This document shows positions 1-13,179 of a stretch of DNA of 64,000 nucleotides, one piece after another. The stretch comes from Lentinula raphanica (lineage: Eukaryota > Basidiomycota > Agaricomycetes > Agaricales > Omphalotaceae). The translations under genes were made by a program, and so were the position numbers. The stretch's first letter is position 1; each line of letters opens with the position of its first letter. The notes under the pieces were generated by a model, which worked only from the letters and a program-made list of their open reading frames with translations, was not told where the DNA came from and made no database searches. The DNA is taken from assembly GCA_027919835.1 (NCBI GenBank), contig JANVFP010000009.1, forward strand, positions 558,001-622,000, written 5' to 3'.

Positions 1-3000
1 TTCAGTGATATCGATAAGTGATCAAGAAATTGTATGCTAATGCTTCCCAGGACCCAACCTTTCCCAACCAGGTGCATCAGGGTGCATCAGGGTGAATAGG
101 TCCGTCGGATCTGGATTCCAGAAAGGCCGCTGAAAGACTTCTCTCTCATCCCCTCTCATCCCTCTCTTGAACGCCTATCCTCATCATCAACACATCGTGA
201 ATTCTCAAAGTGAATATCCCGACAAGCATTGAATGATGTTTGGAGTCGTAGATACTAGACACACCGGTATCAGTGCAGGCAGGTGCAACCTGGTACTCTG
301 CTCATGTTCCGTCGTTTGCGACACTGTACGAGTGAATTTCTGTGATTATCTTGAGGCTACATCCGAACAAGCCTTGAAGCTTGATGATGCGTGATCAAAC
401 CTCCCTAGTCAGCCCTAGCTCATTGATGAATTTTCTACAAGGTCAAACTATAGAGTCATTCTCGTCGATCCCATACCAGAGGAAAGTCTATTCTGAGATG
501 TGGTTCGAAAAAGACGACCGAAGAGCTCCAGCCTCCTAGTTCACTCGTGCCCAAAGCTTGATCAGTGAAGCACAACGGTCGAGTGCGATTCAGCGCTCAG
601 CTCAGAGAATGTCCCGTCTGGGTTTGTCTTCGTTTTCGTCATTTTCGTCGTCAGTTCATCCTCCTCGTCAAGATCATCACCTTCACCGTGCTCACTCGGA
701 GGGGTTATCTGATTTTCCAGACCAACGCGTCAACGCGTCAACATTGGCTGATTGTATTTCCTATGAGGTGAAGTACGGAGTCTCAAGCCCATGTAACATG
801 TTTTCCAAATTCGTGGAAGGTCTCTCAAAGTCCAAAGAGGTGAGTAGACAACCAAAGATGATTGAGTAAGAGATGGAAAGAAGACACAGATAAACGGGGG
901 TACCGACCGTCACTGTCAAGTTTAGTCTATTCGTCATGGACTCATGAAGCATGTGCATGAGGTGCGAAACGAACTGTTGTTCGGAGGGAGTAGTCGAAGG
1001 TCTGGGGCTGCTTGATGAAAGAGACAAATAAACGCAGCAAAATGGGGTCAACATAGAAGAATTCGGAATTGCAATAGAGGGGCAGGGAAAGGAGTGGTGC
1101 TATTTCTGGAGGGATCTAAGAGCCCTAGCTTGATAATTGGAATACACGGAGGGTAGGAGCCCCCAAAAATAGGCAGGAGAGGAGTTTGGTCGCGACAAAC
1201 GCGACAAACGCGAAGAATCCCGCAACCATTGAACCTGGCACACCTCCACAACCACATCCTGCCCACCGTCTCACACCTCGCATCGCGCATTATCCTTTGT
1301 CTCCCGATTTGATTCGACAGTCGAGGACCTGGCATCAAACTTTGCCTTCACTAGTAGTCCCTTCCCACTGAACAATATGGTCGAGCATTGAAAAAGAAGC
1401 TTCCGTCCGTGAGGAGTATTGTTCATTTGGACAGAGAAACGGGAACGTGAAGATTGAAAGGAGGGCGAGAGTAAATCAAGGATGAGAGGAGTGTGAATTA
1501 CTCCGCAGAGTTGAGGATGTTCCATTAGGGACTGGACAAAGAGGAGCTTCCGTTTCTCAGGAGGGCTATGAAGAGGATGGTCCCACCCAGAGTCGAGATA
1601 CCCAACTAAATCATACTGCCACCAGCCTTGACGCCAAAATCCTAACCAGGCTCATCCTTCCCAGCTCGTACCGTTGGCAATCCCTTGGTTGAGGTTACAT
1701 GATATACTCCTATTCCCTCTAACAGACTCTCTCCTGACTGCATCATACGTTGAAGACTTCCACCCAGCGTGTCAGAATCCGCCGAAATTTGGCCGCAAGT
1801 AGGATTGTATGAGGAGGTCGAACGACGGTGGTTTCGATGTCATAGACGGAAGAGATGAGAAGGTGGAGAGAAGGTGAATCAGCCAGTCAAGAAAGTGCGA
1901 GCAATATTAATCAGGTTGTGCAGAGAGCACATCGACCTGGCCGCGAAGAGAGGATGGCAAGTGGTAGAGCTCCAGAGAGCAAGGAGGTGGAAAGATAAGC
2001 GCTCGAAGTCATCTCATCTCGTCTTATCTTGTCTACTGATTTCGTTCCGAACCTCCATCTCATTCGGAATTCCCCAGTAATGTTGCCTCTTGCTTGCCTC
2101 TCTTAAGCCTTTTCCCGGATCATGAAATGGCTGTTCCTCCGGGTCTGATACCCTTTACACAACCACCTTCATACATCCAGCCTTTGCAGTCCAAACCACT
2201 ACCAGCGACCAGTCATAACTTTCCCCAACTTTTCTCACCCATCGGCACTCCTCATCGATACCCAACGTCTCACTGGTCGAGCTTTCGCGGTCCGGGAACG
2301 ACATGGGTATATGTAATAAAGAAAGCATAATGAGCGGGATATCGAGAATAGGTGACTTCAAACGTACCGGCTGGTAGGGATGCCATGGTGAGGACTTTCG
2401 TGTGGGCAATCGTGGTCTTCTTCGTGCTCGTCGCTAATGGGCTTACCGAGTGAGTCCAAGCAGATTGTCCGTGTTTGGCATTTGTTGTCGGGGGACGTGG
2501 TTGGCGGGCGTGCTCCATTCGCGTTCGTCGCGTGGAACACTCGTATCCTGCTTCCCATTATCAAGATAGGGATTCTGACTCCTCCTTGTCATCAGAAGAA
2601 GTGCTCGTTCAAGAAATCCGGAGAATTAACCCATCATACAGCAACTCCTTCGTCGTATCAAAGCTGAGCAACTGCTCCAATCTATGGCTTACGTTTAACG
2701 GACGTTCACAAGGTACTTGTGCAAACAGCGGGGAGCGGGACGGGAAATGGATGGATGGCATCGTATGAGTTTGGTAAGTCAAATACGGCCACATTCCTTT
2801 TTTCCCTTTCTTTCAGTCCATCCGCCATTCCATGTACATGTATGCCTCTCTTATTCATCTCTCTTTCCTCTTTCCTCGTTCTCATTCGCATTCTCTTTCC
2901 CGTTCCCACTCACTGACACTTTAGCGTGCCAGAAGAAACACCTTTCATCGCTCTGTATATCAATGATCATGATCCGTTTCAAAACCCGAATCCACGATCC

Positions 3001-3828
3001 TCCGTGCGCTCCTCAAGTATAACCCATCGACATCCCCGGTCCCTGGGCATGAAGCTCCTCTTCGTCAACATGGTTTTCCGCGAAAGATCCCCTTCAAGTG
3101 ACGATCGTGACTGTGGTTTTTCGAGCTTGCTTAGACGAGGATTCTTCCGAGTCATACTCAGATGTCGGCTTGCGGTGAACCCAGTACCCGCTTTCCTGAA
3201 CGCTTTCGGTGACTTCAAAAAGCTCTTATCCTCGTCGTCCCTTTCGGACAAGACTTTTCCATTGGTGTTCTCTACAAGGCACTACATCATTGATCTTCTC
3301 CGACATCTCTCTCGCCTCTCGCTATCTTTACCCAAGGCTCCCGTTCATTGCATCTATGAAGCCGTGGTTTCCCCAAGGGAAGAGAGGTTCTGGGTGTCAA
3401 ACCTAGTCCAGGTGATCACTCTCGCTAATCATGGCGGTTCCAATGCGTATCGGAGCATCCAAGCCCAAGAGGCAAAGATTGTCAATGGAGGCATTTGGGT
3501 GTGATGTGCTATCGAGGGCAAGTGCCATTGATGGAAGATCGAGATATAGAGGGACTTCTGGGTTCAAATGCTGGGGTAGTTCAAATGCCGAGGTAAAGTT
3601 TAGTCCTATGTCTTCCACACCTGAACGTTTGAACCCTCGTGTCGCACGACGATCAACTTGTGGTTTGTGAACCGTGCTTCCCGTGTTGTCATTTAAGCCA
3701 AGATCAGCTGGAACCCCGAGTTCTGATTATTCACATGGACTCATTCTAACGACGTTACGATTCTCATCAGTAATTACAGGCTCTGTTGAATATGATTTAT
3801 TCATGGATTTGGAGAGGCGCTTCAGGCA
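1..3828. other. unresolved region, no confident gene
   Basis: Only short open frames occur on both strands and none could be joined into a recognisable protein. Some minus-strand stretches look exon-like, for example 3403-3618, 2979-3251 and 761-990. The last has a fair intron-like segment ending in a short C-terminal frame. No family was recognised and the joins fail in frame, so a decayed or lineage-specific minus-strand gene is possible but unproven. Confidence 0.4.
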
Positions 3829-3838
3829 TATATAAAAG
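3829..3838 (+). promoter_or_regulatory. TATA box of the NLR gene
   Basis: TATATAAAAG lies 48 bp before the chosen NLR start codon at 3886, a normal distance for a fungal TATA promoter. It supports that ATG as the first codon. Confidence 0.55.
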
Positions 3839-3885
3839 CCACCAAGTTTAGGACGATTCAGCCCTGCCCTTCTGCTGTGCCAACC

Positions 3886-6214
3886 ATGAGTTATGCAGTA
3901 GGAAACTCAAGGTGAGTAACTTTAACAACTTGTCCTACTTATCAATATTAAACATTGCTTGCAGCTATAACAACCACAGAGGAAGGTAAGCTTCATGAGA
4001 CAGGCTGCTGCTGATGCATGTACTAATTCTATCTGCTCAAGCATGTTTGAAAATGCTAGCTATTTCAAGATAGAAAACACAACACTCAATGCATCAGGAA
4101 GAGACATAAACAACTACTATAGTAAGTGAAATACAAGAACCTCTATATCTGATTACTGACAATGCACTGTCTAGAATCACCGCATGATGAAGACAAGAAC
4201 ATTCAACAGTGGCTTGCTGCTCCTGATTGTTCTGTCAATTTGTTTACAGCATTTGATAAAATAGTAGATGGAACAAGTCAATGGATTTTTGAAGATGAAA
4301 CCTACTTGAAGTGGAAAGAAACTGGAGGTATGTTGTGGCTTCAAGGCAAAGGTAATACTGAATCATTATTCAAATAATTTATTGTATGATTTACTTTCAA
4401 ATTGTAGCTGGATCAGGTAAAACAGTTCTAATGTGAGTTTGTTAATTCACTCAATTTGCTCAAGTTCATTACTGCTGTTTTTAGCACAAGTATCATCAAA
4501 AATCTTGAAAAAGTCAATGATACAAGTCTAGTTGCTTATCATTACTTTGATCTCCGCAATAATGCAGGAGTTCAAACAACATATAGAGGATTACTGCTTT
4601 CTTTGCTTTCACAACTGGGTACTCAGGACCATCAAATTCATTCAGCCTTGCAAAGCTTGCATGAATCATCAAAGCATGGACTTTCATATGCTAAGCCTAC
4701 TACTGCAGAAGTGATTGACACTTTGATAAAAATTATAGAGGACTTGATTCAGAAAGGGCATTCAATTCATATTATGATTGATGCTCTAGATGAATGTGGA
4801 GATATGCCTCTGGTTCTGGAATTTCTTACCAAGATATACACTTTTTCACTTCTCAAGATTATATGCTCAAGCCGCAATTATCATCCTGCAAACCTCCAGT
4901 GTTTTGCAATCTCTTTGAGTGACAACAGTATGATCCACAAGGATATTGGTGTCTTTGTGGATAGTCAAATAACAGAATTGTTCAAAGGCATATCATTGGG
5001 AGCTGAAGTGAAACAGACATTGATGGAAAAAGCAGATGGAGGGTAAGTATCAAAATTGATCTATAATATCATTGCCTGAAATCTAACTATGCAATCCTAG
5101 ATTCTATTATATTTATTGTCAAATTGAGTCCTTAAAACAGTGTCCTTCTACAGGAATGGTCCAAGACACATTATCTAAGTTACCCTTGAATTTAAGGGAA
5201 ACATATATAGATGCAATTAACAAGTGTGAATCTGGTGCTCATGCTAAACAAGTACACCATCTTCTTCTATGGCTTTTATATTCATTTGAACCTTTATATA
5301 TGAGTCAAGTTGCAATTGTTCTGTCATTTGATCATGATTCAAAAACTTTTGACAGTGATGCCCAAATGTTGCCAAATGGATTAGAAAAGATCATTAGTAC
5401 TACTTTGGTTACAATTCACAACAAGGAAGTGATACAGCTTGCACATGCATCAGTTAAGGAGTTCCTACTTGAAAGAAATATCAGCACAGAAGTAAAACTA
5501 TCAATGGATATCAATGCTCATTTGGCACACAATATTATAGCTCAGAAGTGTCTTATATACCTTTTACAGCAAGTTGACTATGAATATCTATGGAGAGGGG
5601 TAAACATGATTAGTAGGAAAAATATGATTACTACACTTGGGCAATATGCCACTCAGTATTGGGCAGAACATAGCCGGAACAATGAAATTGCAGACATTCC
5701 TTGTAAATACACATTGGAACTTACTTGGGAATTTTTCAATTCAAAGCCATTTCAGAACTGGAAATGGAGCTATTTGTATATGGGAAATGGACCAGTGAAG
5801 GTACAAAGATCATTCAGAGATTGTAATCTTCTGCATGTCATCGCAAAGTATGGGTTAAACAGAAGTGCAGAAAAGTTTTTCAGTGATGCAACAGCAAGAA
5901 GCCTCACAGTGGAAGATGTACCACCAAGTGAAAAATATCATTCAAAGTTTCAGAGAGTGATTCATAGAATTACAAAATCAAAAAATAGAAATCAGAGGGC
6001 AGTAGCAAAAAATTCATATTCTGTAACAGAATATCTCAATGAAATTGATGTAGATATCAATGCACAGACTGAAGTTCTAGGATCACCATTACAAGCAGCA
6101 GCAGCTATGGGGCAAAGAGGTATTGCTGAGCTTCTCCTCAAATTGAATGCAGATGTCAATATTCAAGGTGGAGATTATGGAACAGCATTCATCAGGAAAC
6201 CGGTCCTCTGGTAA
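3886..6214 (+). CDS. NACHT-ankyrin NLR, N-terminal part, truncated by a transposon
   Basis: This is the 5' part of a fungal NOD-like receptor, a family linked to non-self recognition. Exons: 3886-3911, 3965-3985, 4042-4121, 4175-4351, 4408-4432, 4485-5042, 5101-6214. A short N-terminal segment is followed by the NACHT NTPase. The Walker A GKAGSGKT spans the 4351/4408 junction near residue 100. The Walker B motif IDALDECG is near residue 205. A winged-helix-like region follows, with the family motif CQIESLKQCPST, then the first ankyrin units (SPLQAAAAMGQRG). The original frame stops at 6189, where a Plavaka element begins. The reading frame then adds eight element-encoded residues before TAA at 6212. 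The remaining ankyrins lie at 13623-15483. As it stands the gene can only make a NACHT protein with one or two ankyrin units. The DNA is visibly AT-richer than the flanking genes. Confidence 0.88.
6188..6189. repeat. target-site duplication TT, left copy
   Basis: The dinucleotide TT precedes the left inverted terminus of the element and recurs at 13621-13622. Joining the flanks with one TT recreates the ankyrin codons GCA-TTG-CAA found in almost every repeat of this gene. A 2-bp duplication fits CACTA-like elements. Confidence 0.8.
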
Positions 6215-6217
6215 TGT
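6190..6217 (+). repeat. Plavaka left terminal inverted repeat
   Basis: The segment starts CATCAGGAA and ends TAATGT. It pairs with 13593-13620 at most of 28 positions, with substitutions concentrated in the middle. It begins immediately after the TT duplication. Confidence 0.8.
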
Positions 6218-6534
6218 CTTAGAAATTACATGAAACTTTTGAAAAACTGTATAATCCTGCTATATATTCGGAATGTATTTAGAATATTCAAATGGTATGC
6301 TGTTGTGAATGAACTTGACACAAATTATGGGAATGTAGTGGTATGTAGTATAACGGAATGAGATATTTACAAGTTATCGAAAGTTATGGGAATCTAACAA
6401 TGTGTAGTATAACGGAATGAAATTCTGCGATACCAAGTTATATTCGGAGAAAACAAGTTGACTGCCAGGATATAAGGCTTTCGATGGTTGTCTATAATTC
6501 ATATAGCTATGAACAACCTATGTACCATTAAGGA

Positions 6535-7210
6535 CTATACATCCAACGGCGGTAACGTCGCAATTGCTCTTTGAAGTAGGCGGCTTGTAGCCTGAGCCTG
6601 ATTCCTGAGCTTAAGATCACGACGTTCATAGTCCCGTATTTTATCTGCATCCTCCTTGGCCTTTCCTTCCCGTTCCTTTGCGGCAGCCTCCAACGTGGTA
6701 ATCCTCGCCTCAAGTTCTGTGACTCTGGTATCCGAATTCTGGGACGATGTGTGGTACATGTTACGACGTTCCGAAATGTATGCAATTGTGGTTTCGTGCT
6801 CGTCAAGTTTGGCCTGATATTGGGCTACCTCGGCTTCTAGACTCTTGATACGAGCTTCATACAAGGCGACTTGTATTAGGGAAAGAATTGTCAAATGATT
6901 GAATAGCGCTCGGACAGCGCAAGTACGTACAAGGCGAGACTTCAATATTCTCTTCCAAATCCACCACTTGAGTCTCAATCAAGCTGGCCATGTCGTCATC
7001 TACTTGAGCTTTCGATGAGATTGAATTTTCGGCCCTTGAGCTTGAATGGCCAAGTCAGACATTGGTGGAGAAATAATGAGAAACAACACACTTAATACTA
7101 GAAGACAAGCGAGGTTTTTTAGCAGTAGAGCTTCGTTCCTCTGATGACCTCGAAGCAGGCACTAGCGACAAAGGTTTAGAGCGCCGTTTGAGCTTTTGGT
7201 CTTCGTTCAT
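6535..7210 (-). CDS. coiled-coil protein carried by the Plavaka element
   Basis: The model is complement(join(6535-6869, 6931-7040, 7092-7210)), 187 aa, with both introns (51 and 61 bp) closing in frame. The N-terminus is basic and Ser-rich, including KLKRRSKP and TAKKPRLSSS, which resemble nuclear localisation signals. A short acidic middle follows. About 85 residues then form an alternating Glu/Lys/Arg coiled coil (LEAEVAQYQAKLDE and LEARITTLEAAAKERE). An in-frame ATG at 7270 would add 20 residues. The gene follows the transposase on the same strand with about 100 bp between them. No family was recognised; a DNA-binding or multimerisation partner of the transposase is an inference from position and composition only. 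Confidence 0.6.
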
Positions 7211-7316
7211 GGATGGTTCTGAACAAACAGAGATTCCGAAAATCACATGATGGATTGCACGAAAATTCATTGAACGATGTTGAGGCCTCACGATTTACTA
7301 CTGGTTTTCAAACTGC

Positions 7317-10300
7317 TTACGATAAATTGAAGTATGAACGGTTGTCCTTAAATACATTGAGAGTAAATGAAGGAGCTTCGTCCAGAACAGATTCACTTGT
7401 CCATTCCGGAGGTACACTTCCTCCCCACTTTGGAAATAGGTGCACACTTCGCATAATCGACTCAAGTGGGAGAATTGATGCAGCAATTTTTCCATCCGCC
7501 AACACATTGCGCTTCACTCTGTACAAGCCAGAGAATGCTTCGGGGCTGCGAGAAAATTTTGTGAACCACTCGACGTAGGCAAGGTGGGTCGGTAGAGGAA
7601 CATTTGTAGGCAGTAACGTATCGAGTCTGTTGTTGGGGATTGAGAATATAACCCGTATCCGACCGATTCTTGTATCTGAAGAACAAGGTATGATTACCAT
7701 TGGCAATAGTATATACAAGCAAAGCGCACCTTTGACCCAATTTCCTGAATCATCTTTCAGCCTCAAAAGTGCTGTATCGAATTGAGAAGGGTGAACGACT
7801 TTACCATCACCATTGTAACGGCAAGGTTGAGCACAAACGTAGTCGAGAGTTTTTGAACCATAGAGCGCCGGATTGATGAATTTGACTTTGTGCCAAACAG
7901 GGAGTGATGAAAAAGGAAGGACAACAAAGCGAGCATAGTCATCCAACTGGTTGATAGGAACGGAAGGATCACGATATTGTACAAGAAAGCGCTTCAGTGT
8001 GTGCTCAAAGCGAACAGCATGATATCCGCTTGGCCCAGTATCCTCGAGCTTGGAAAGGGGAACTGCTTTCACAGTTGGGAACTGAGACACTTTGTGTGTG
8101 TACACACACTTCATGTCCCAGTGTTCGCTGAGCACCTGGGAAATCCTGACGTGTTACGACATGAGGACTGAGGGCAGGTGTAAGAGCAGAGGTTGGAGTG
8201 AAAGAAGGACCGTGAGAGTGGTAGTCCAAATTAGAGTGCACTGTCGCGCTAGAAAGCCTCCATGCAACGTAGTCCGTATGGTGAAAGATCTTCTCGCGGC
8301 GCTCGAGCCAACGTGTCATCTGCGCATATTCATCCTTATGATTGGATGCTCGATACGCATCTTTTGCAAGATCAATATGAAGACGCTCAGTGGTCTCGGT
8401 GTTGTAGTTATCCGTGGTCCCATAGTATTTGATAGCACGTACATAGTGAGCGAGGAAATGGAGTTTCGGCAGATTGAAATTGGCTCGGACTTTGAGCTCG
8501 ATGAAGATATTTCGATTTCGATGAAAGGAGTCCAATGCTTTTTCTAGCAAGGCAAGTGATTCGCTGCTATGAATTGGATAAGACGCGAGGTAGAGGAAGT
8601 CCAGTAGAGCACGCGTGGCCGCTAGTAATATATTGGATTGGTTGGGGGTCAACGATGGAATGTCTGTGATGACACCGAGAATGAAGGATGCCATCTGCTT
8701 ATGCTCTGTTCCACTGACACGAGATAAGGTTGAGATACCCTTGTGGAATATTCGTATACTGTGGTTAGGTGGCAGTCGACGAACACGAGCATCGATTTCG
8801 TCGGCTCCACAGATAGCGGTCAACCAAGATATCAGATGCTTCATAACACCCTGATGGAGTTGATGAAGGATATCTGGCGTTATTGAAGCAAAGATGTTGG
8901 TGTAAGGAAGGTTCTCCCAGAACGGATGTTGCACAGGTTTGATGTTGACTCTTCGACAATTCCGAACCCAGTCGTCAGTTCCGATAGTGCCGACAGCATC
9001 GAGAACAGCTTCGATATCTCGATATGGGTGCTCGCATGGGTAGATTTCGAGCTCGTCCTTTCTCGCAAGACAAGTTGCACAGTCACCATAGTAGGCCATA
9101 GTAACAAGGGTTTGTTCTGGATAGTCACCTATATAAGAAGCAAGGATAGGATGGACGCGGCGTTTCACGCCATCTCCGCTCTCCATAATGGTACCGTCGA
9201 GGCCCGCTTGCTCGAGTGGAGCCACAAGATGTTTCATACATGCATGAAACAGATTCGTGACTGACCGCCGTCGAGTTGTTTTACTAGTGATATGTTCAAG
9301 GCATGAGGTCGGTAGATATGCGAGAAGGATTTGGCCCTGTTGAGATGGTTTTTGGCGGATTTCCTTCGGTAGGTTACCAATTGTGAGATAGACTGGATAC
9401 GCAGATTTGTTTCGAAAGAGAGTGACCTGGGTCTTGTCACTTGAAAGGATAACAGGAATGATGGTAGCGCCTGGTTTGTCGGCTTCTACCGCTTTCTATG
9501 TGGAAAACATTGAGTAGCTATGCGATGAGAGATAACGGGAACATACCTGAGTGTCCCACCACCACTTCCCAGTGTTGAAATCATGATACAGGCGTATGGT
9601 CTTGTCTGCATCGGCATAGTGTCGTTCAGGTGTAAAGCACAGATATTGAGAGTGGTCCGGATTCCCATAGAGAGCCTGTATACACTCGAGGATATCGCGT
9701 CTATAGATGTCCAGAGCTTGACCAGCAATGACTACTTCTTCCCGGATAAAAGCAGGACGTCGTGAGGGTAGCTCTTTATCGATGATAGAATCCAATTCTT
9801 GACTATTACAATACGACAGGCCTAGAGCTTCACCAACCTGCATGAAATCAGTTTTTGAGCACTCGAAACCAATGTTGCAAAGAGTTTTGACTTACACCTT
9901 CGATAGCCAACAAATCAGAAAAAGCAGTCGAACCAGTGCCTCTCAACTTTGCCCAGTGAGCGAACTCCCAATCCATCTTTGAAGTGAATGGTGCCCACAT
10001 ATTCTTCTTGCTGCCTGGGATGTGTGACTGATACCACCCATAACCGTCGCCTGAGTCTCGAGTTGCACGATGTTGAAGTCCTGGTAAAGGAGCACCAGCA
10101 CGGCCTCCAAACGCCTGTACGTGAATGTCTTTTCGATGTGTAGGTAAGCCTTGCAGCAGTGGATTTCGGGGCTCAAGATCTGGGTTTTCCTCGATGTCGA
10201 CATCCATATCAGAACGTCGCACAGGACGCGGTGGTTCCCAGTGCTGCTCCATTTGAGTAGTGTCGTTTTCGTTACTATCTGATTCACTGTCCGAGTGACC

Positions 10301-10639
10301 TTCAGAAGTAGAGTCATTGAAACCAGGGAAATCTTCGCTAGTATAATCATTCCCAAAAAAATCGCCGGTAAATGATTTTGAAGTTGAAGTTTCCGCAGCT
10401 GATGATTGTTGCTGAGCAGGTGGAGATGTAGGTGGGTGATTATGGTTAGAAATGCGTCGAAGGTGAAAAGGGAGTGGGTGGCGAGGCCCAGACTGACTTC
10501 GACGAAGTTGGGCAATGACATCGTTGGCAGCTTGGCGGCACCGAGGATCAGTTGTTTTGATGTGATGCTGTGTAAGGTCGCCATTACGCTTCCAGCTCCC
10601 ATGGCAGCCTTTGCATGTATATCCTATAGTGGGAGGCAT
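7317..10639 (-). CDS. Plavaka-family transposase
   Basis: Five exons, complement(join(7317-7675, 7730-8081, 8158-9495, 9547-9837, 9896-10639)), give an uninterrupted protein of 1,027 aa. The N-terminus holds a putative zinc finger (C9, C12, H25/H26). A Ser/Pro/acidic linker follows, then the conserved Plavaka core: MDWEFAHWAKLRG, FTPERHYADADKTIRLYHD, GKWWWDTQ, PHPFWENLPY-like text, DILHQLHQGVMKHL, RRLPPNH, FNLPKLHFL and TTDNYNTETTERLHIDLAKD. The C-terminal third contains THLAYVEWF and SVHLFPKWGG, also typical. These blocks match the basidiomycete Plavaka transposase in order and spacing. It should catalyse cut-and-paste movement in the nucleus. Codons at the exon joins are intact and no stop interrupts, unlike most copies of such families. 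The intron at 7676-7729 is a multiple of three and could be retained. Confidence 0.92.
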
Positions 10640-10770
10640 GCTGGGTGAAAAATCTTGTGGAAAACTAGTCCAACCAGAACAAATAAATTAGCCAAAAAGT
10701 CAAAATTTGGTATAAACAGGTCTGCTTGCTACGACCACGTCACTCACACAACCTTCCTACCTTTCGCTAC

Positions 10771-13179
10771 ATGTCATCTCGTGCAGGTAGAAAATCTACT
10801 ATTGATAGTGGTGGAGCTCCTGCTTCTGGCGGCAAGTCTTCTATCAATACTGCCAACAATGAAAAAGACACCAGTGGTCGAGAATTACGGTCACGAAAAC
10901 GGAAATCTGAGACAGTGACTGGTGAAGGCAAGTTTCCATTGCTCGTGTGTATCACCTAGCTTACTCTTGTATTGAAGACAATAGCCAGGTCGTCAAAACA
11001 CACAAGAATGTTCACCAACCAAGTAGTAAACGGGCGAAGCAGCAGCCTAACAGTATACCAGCCAATCCGAATGGGAAATCCGCACCTACAACGAATGCAC
11101 CTACATCATCCAGAAGAGGTTCTCAAAAGGTACCGACGCCTCCACTTGTATCACCGGTGGTGCAAAAGCCGAGTTCAGTGTTGAGTTCAATCACTACGGG
11201 AACAAAGAAGCGTAAGTTGGACTTTCTTCCTTTAGTCGAACCCTCACTAACCTTCATGTACCAAGGAGGCCGCGCACCTGTAATAAAAGACTCTGATGAT
11301 GAAGACGGTGAGTTTAACCTATATGCCTGGACATTCTCTGACACACTTCCAGAAGAAGTAGAGGCCGTTAATCAGCGTTCAGCGTTGGCCGAAGATGACG
11401 ATGAAGACAGTGAAAAGGATGAAGAGATGGAAATGGAATTAGATGCTATGGATGAGCGTCAGAATGACCAAGATGCCAGTGCATATCTTTCCGACGAGGT
11501 GATATTCCTAGGTCATAATCTTTCTGCAATGTACTGATCATTGATAGGTTGTGCAGATAATTACACAGAGCCGCGATGGTGGAAAGAAAGAAAGTCGCCG
11601 TACACGCGGTAAGGTTGAGTAATATCATTCATTGAAGTTCTCACTGATGCTCTTTTTCTCAGATGACACACCGCTTTCTCTCCCAAGCTCACACAATGAG
11701 GAAGGCACTCCTTTGAGTATCTCCAACAGCCTATCTGATATCGATATGAATCTACCTGAGGACAATGAACCTGAACCTGAACCTGCTCCCCTGCCGCGCA
11801 CCAAGGTAACTACTCCGTCACAAGGTCTCGAGTCTGATGTTGCTTACTGTCACTTCAGAAGGCCAAAAAGCAAATGGCAAAACTTGCAGCTGAGGTATGT
11901 ACTTATTCAGGTTCCTTCTCATCTTCTCCTTACTAACATGCTTTCTGGGAAAGCTTCCGATTGTAACGAAGAAGGTTCAGCCACGCCAGTCACAAACCAC
12001 GGCTGGCACTAATACACCAATTGCTGTTGCCGTCACCACTGTAGCTGCTTCGAACCTGGAACCTGCATGGTTGCAACGCACGGATATCGTACTGGAACCC
12101 TTCAATGAATCTACACGTTCCTTCAAGCTCTCGTTAAATGGGCAGTCATCGGTAATCAAAGGCTTGATCAGTGCGGCTACTAAACATGGTTGCGTGTCAC
12201 TCGTCCACGATGCGAAAGTTTGTGGACTTACCAGTGACGGACTCAACGAGTTGACGTTCGCATCTCTCCTTCATTGTTCTGATGTCGCGGGGTATGATGG
12301 CGCATTGGACATATCGGATCGTTTGGAATCCGGAGATCTCCAAAAATACATCAAGCCACTGATACGATATGTAAGTCTACAGCTACTCGTGTTGTTCATC
12401 ACGGTCATATCAACCTTTGTTCAGGTTTCTCAACGCATCAGCCTTGAACGGAGAGCTCTCAAGAGTGGTTACTCATCTGTCGTGTTGACTGCATTCGGCA
12501 TTGACCATTCAGTAAACGGTATTCAGACTGCTCTCGACCTTGTCATGAATTCCGACTATATTTATCCAGCCCTTGCGGTATGTCTATGCACTTCATTAAG
12601 AACTCTACTCATGTCAAGCTACAGGCCGGAGGATTTGATTATGACCGTGCCTTCTGTCATGATGTAGTCCACAAATACCTCAGTGCTGTGTACTTCAGTT
12701 CTTCGAGGTGGGCCAAGCAGATTCAAGAGAACAAAGAAACTATCTTTGCCTCTTCAATTCCTGATTTGCCTCTGGAGCTGGAGGTACCGAAAGCAATGTT
12801 GGCCATGACTGGCTGTGTGGTACGCTCCGAGTCGCAGTTCTTTTTTACCTGGCCAGTTTCTCATTTGCGGCTCTATAGATTCATGCTATCCTCTTGGATC
12901 ATGCTCATTCTAAAACTGAAAACTTCCCACCAACTGGACTCGAGAAGCAATTCGACACATTTATGGAGATCCTTACCGGGTTAGAGAAGGCAGACAACCT
13001 GAATTATCACAGGGTTGTTCATAAAATCTACCGCAATGCCTCGTGCGTTATTTTCTTTTGTGTCAATCTTCAACCTGACACTAATGTGTAACAGTCGTAC
13101 AATTGCACCAGCAACGCATGGCCTCAGCAAGGATCAAATCCTGAGTCGTATCAACTTCACTGCCTTTAAAAATGTATGA
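10771..13179 (+). CDS. DUF6532-like accessory protein of the Plavaka element
   Basis: Twelve exons: 10771-10927, 10978-11211, 11266-11307, 11353-11498, 11548-11608, 11663-11805, 11859-11894, 11954-12370, 12425-12577, 12625-12819, 12879-13042, 13095-13179. They encode 610 aa. The first ~300 residues are low-complexity: basic Ser/Lys stretches (RELRSRKRK), then acidic runs (EDDDEDSEKDEEMEMELDAM). The folded C-terminal ~280 residues contain VSQRISLERRALKSG, NSDYIYPALA, SSRWAKQIQENKE and LPLELEVPKAMLAMTG. I associate these with the fungal DUF6532 domain, but this is from memory of the family. The first intron uses a GC donor (GCAAGT at 10928). The gene is divergent from the transposase and may provide a second transposition or targeting function; its biochemical role is unknown. 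Confidence 0.7.

Noticed and set aside
2926..3504. 192-codon plus-strand ORF
   Set aside because: Composition looks non-coding, it overlaps competing frames on the other strand and no family or splice structure supports it.
8005..9237. 410-codon ORF read as the end of the transposase
   Set aside because: Its last ~50 codons are out of the family frame; an intron at 8082-8157 restores the conserved C-terminal third.
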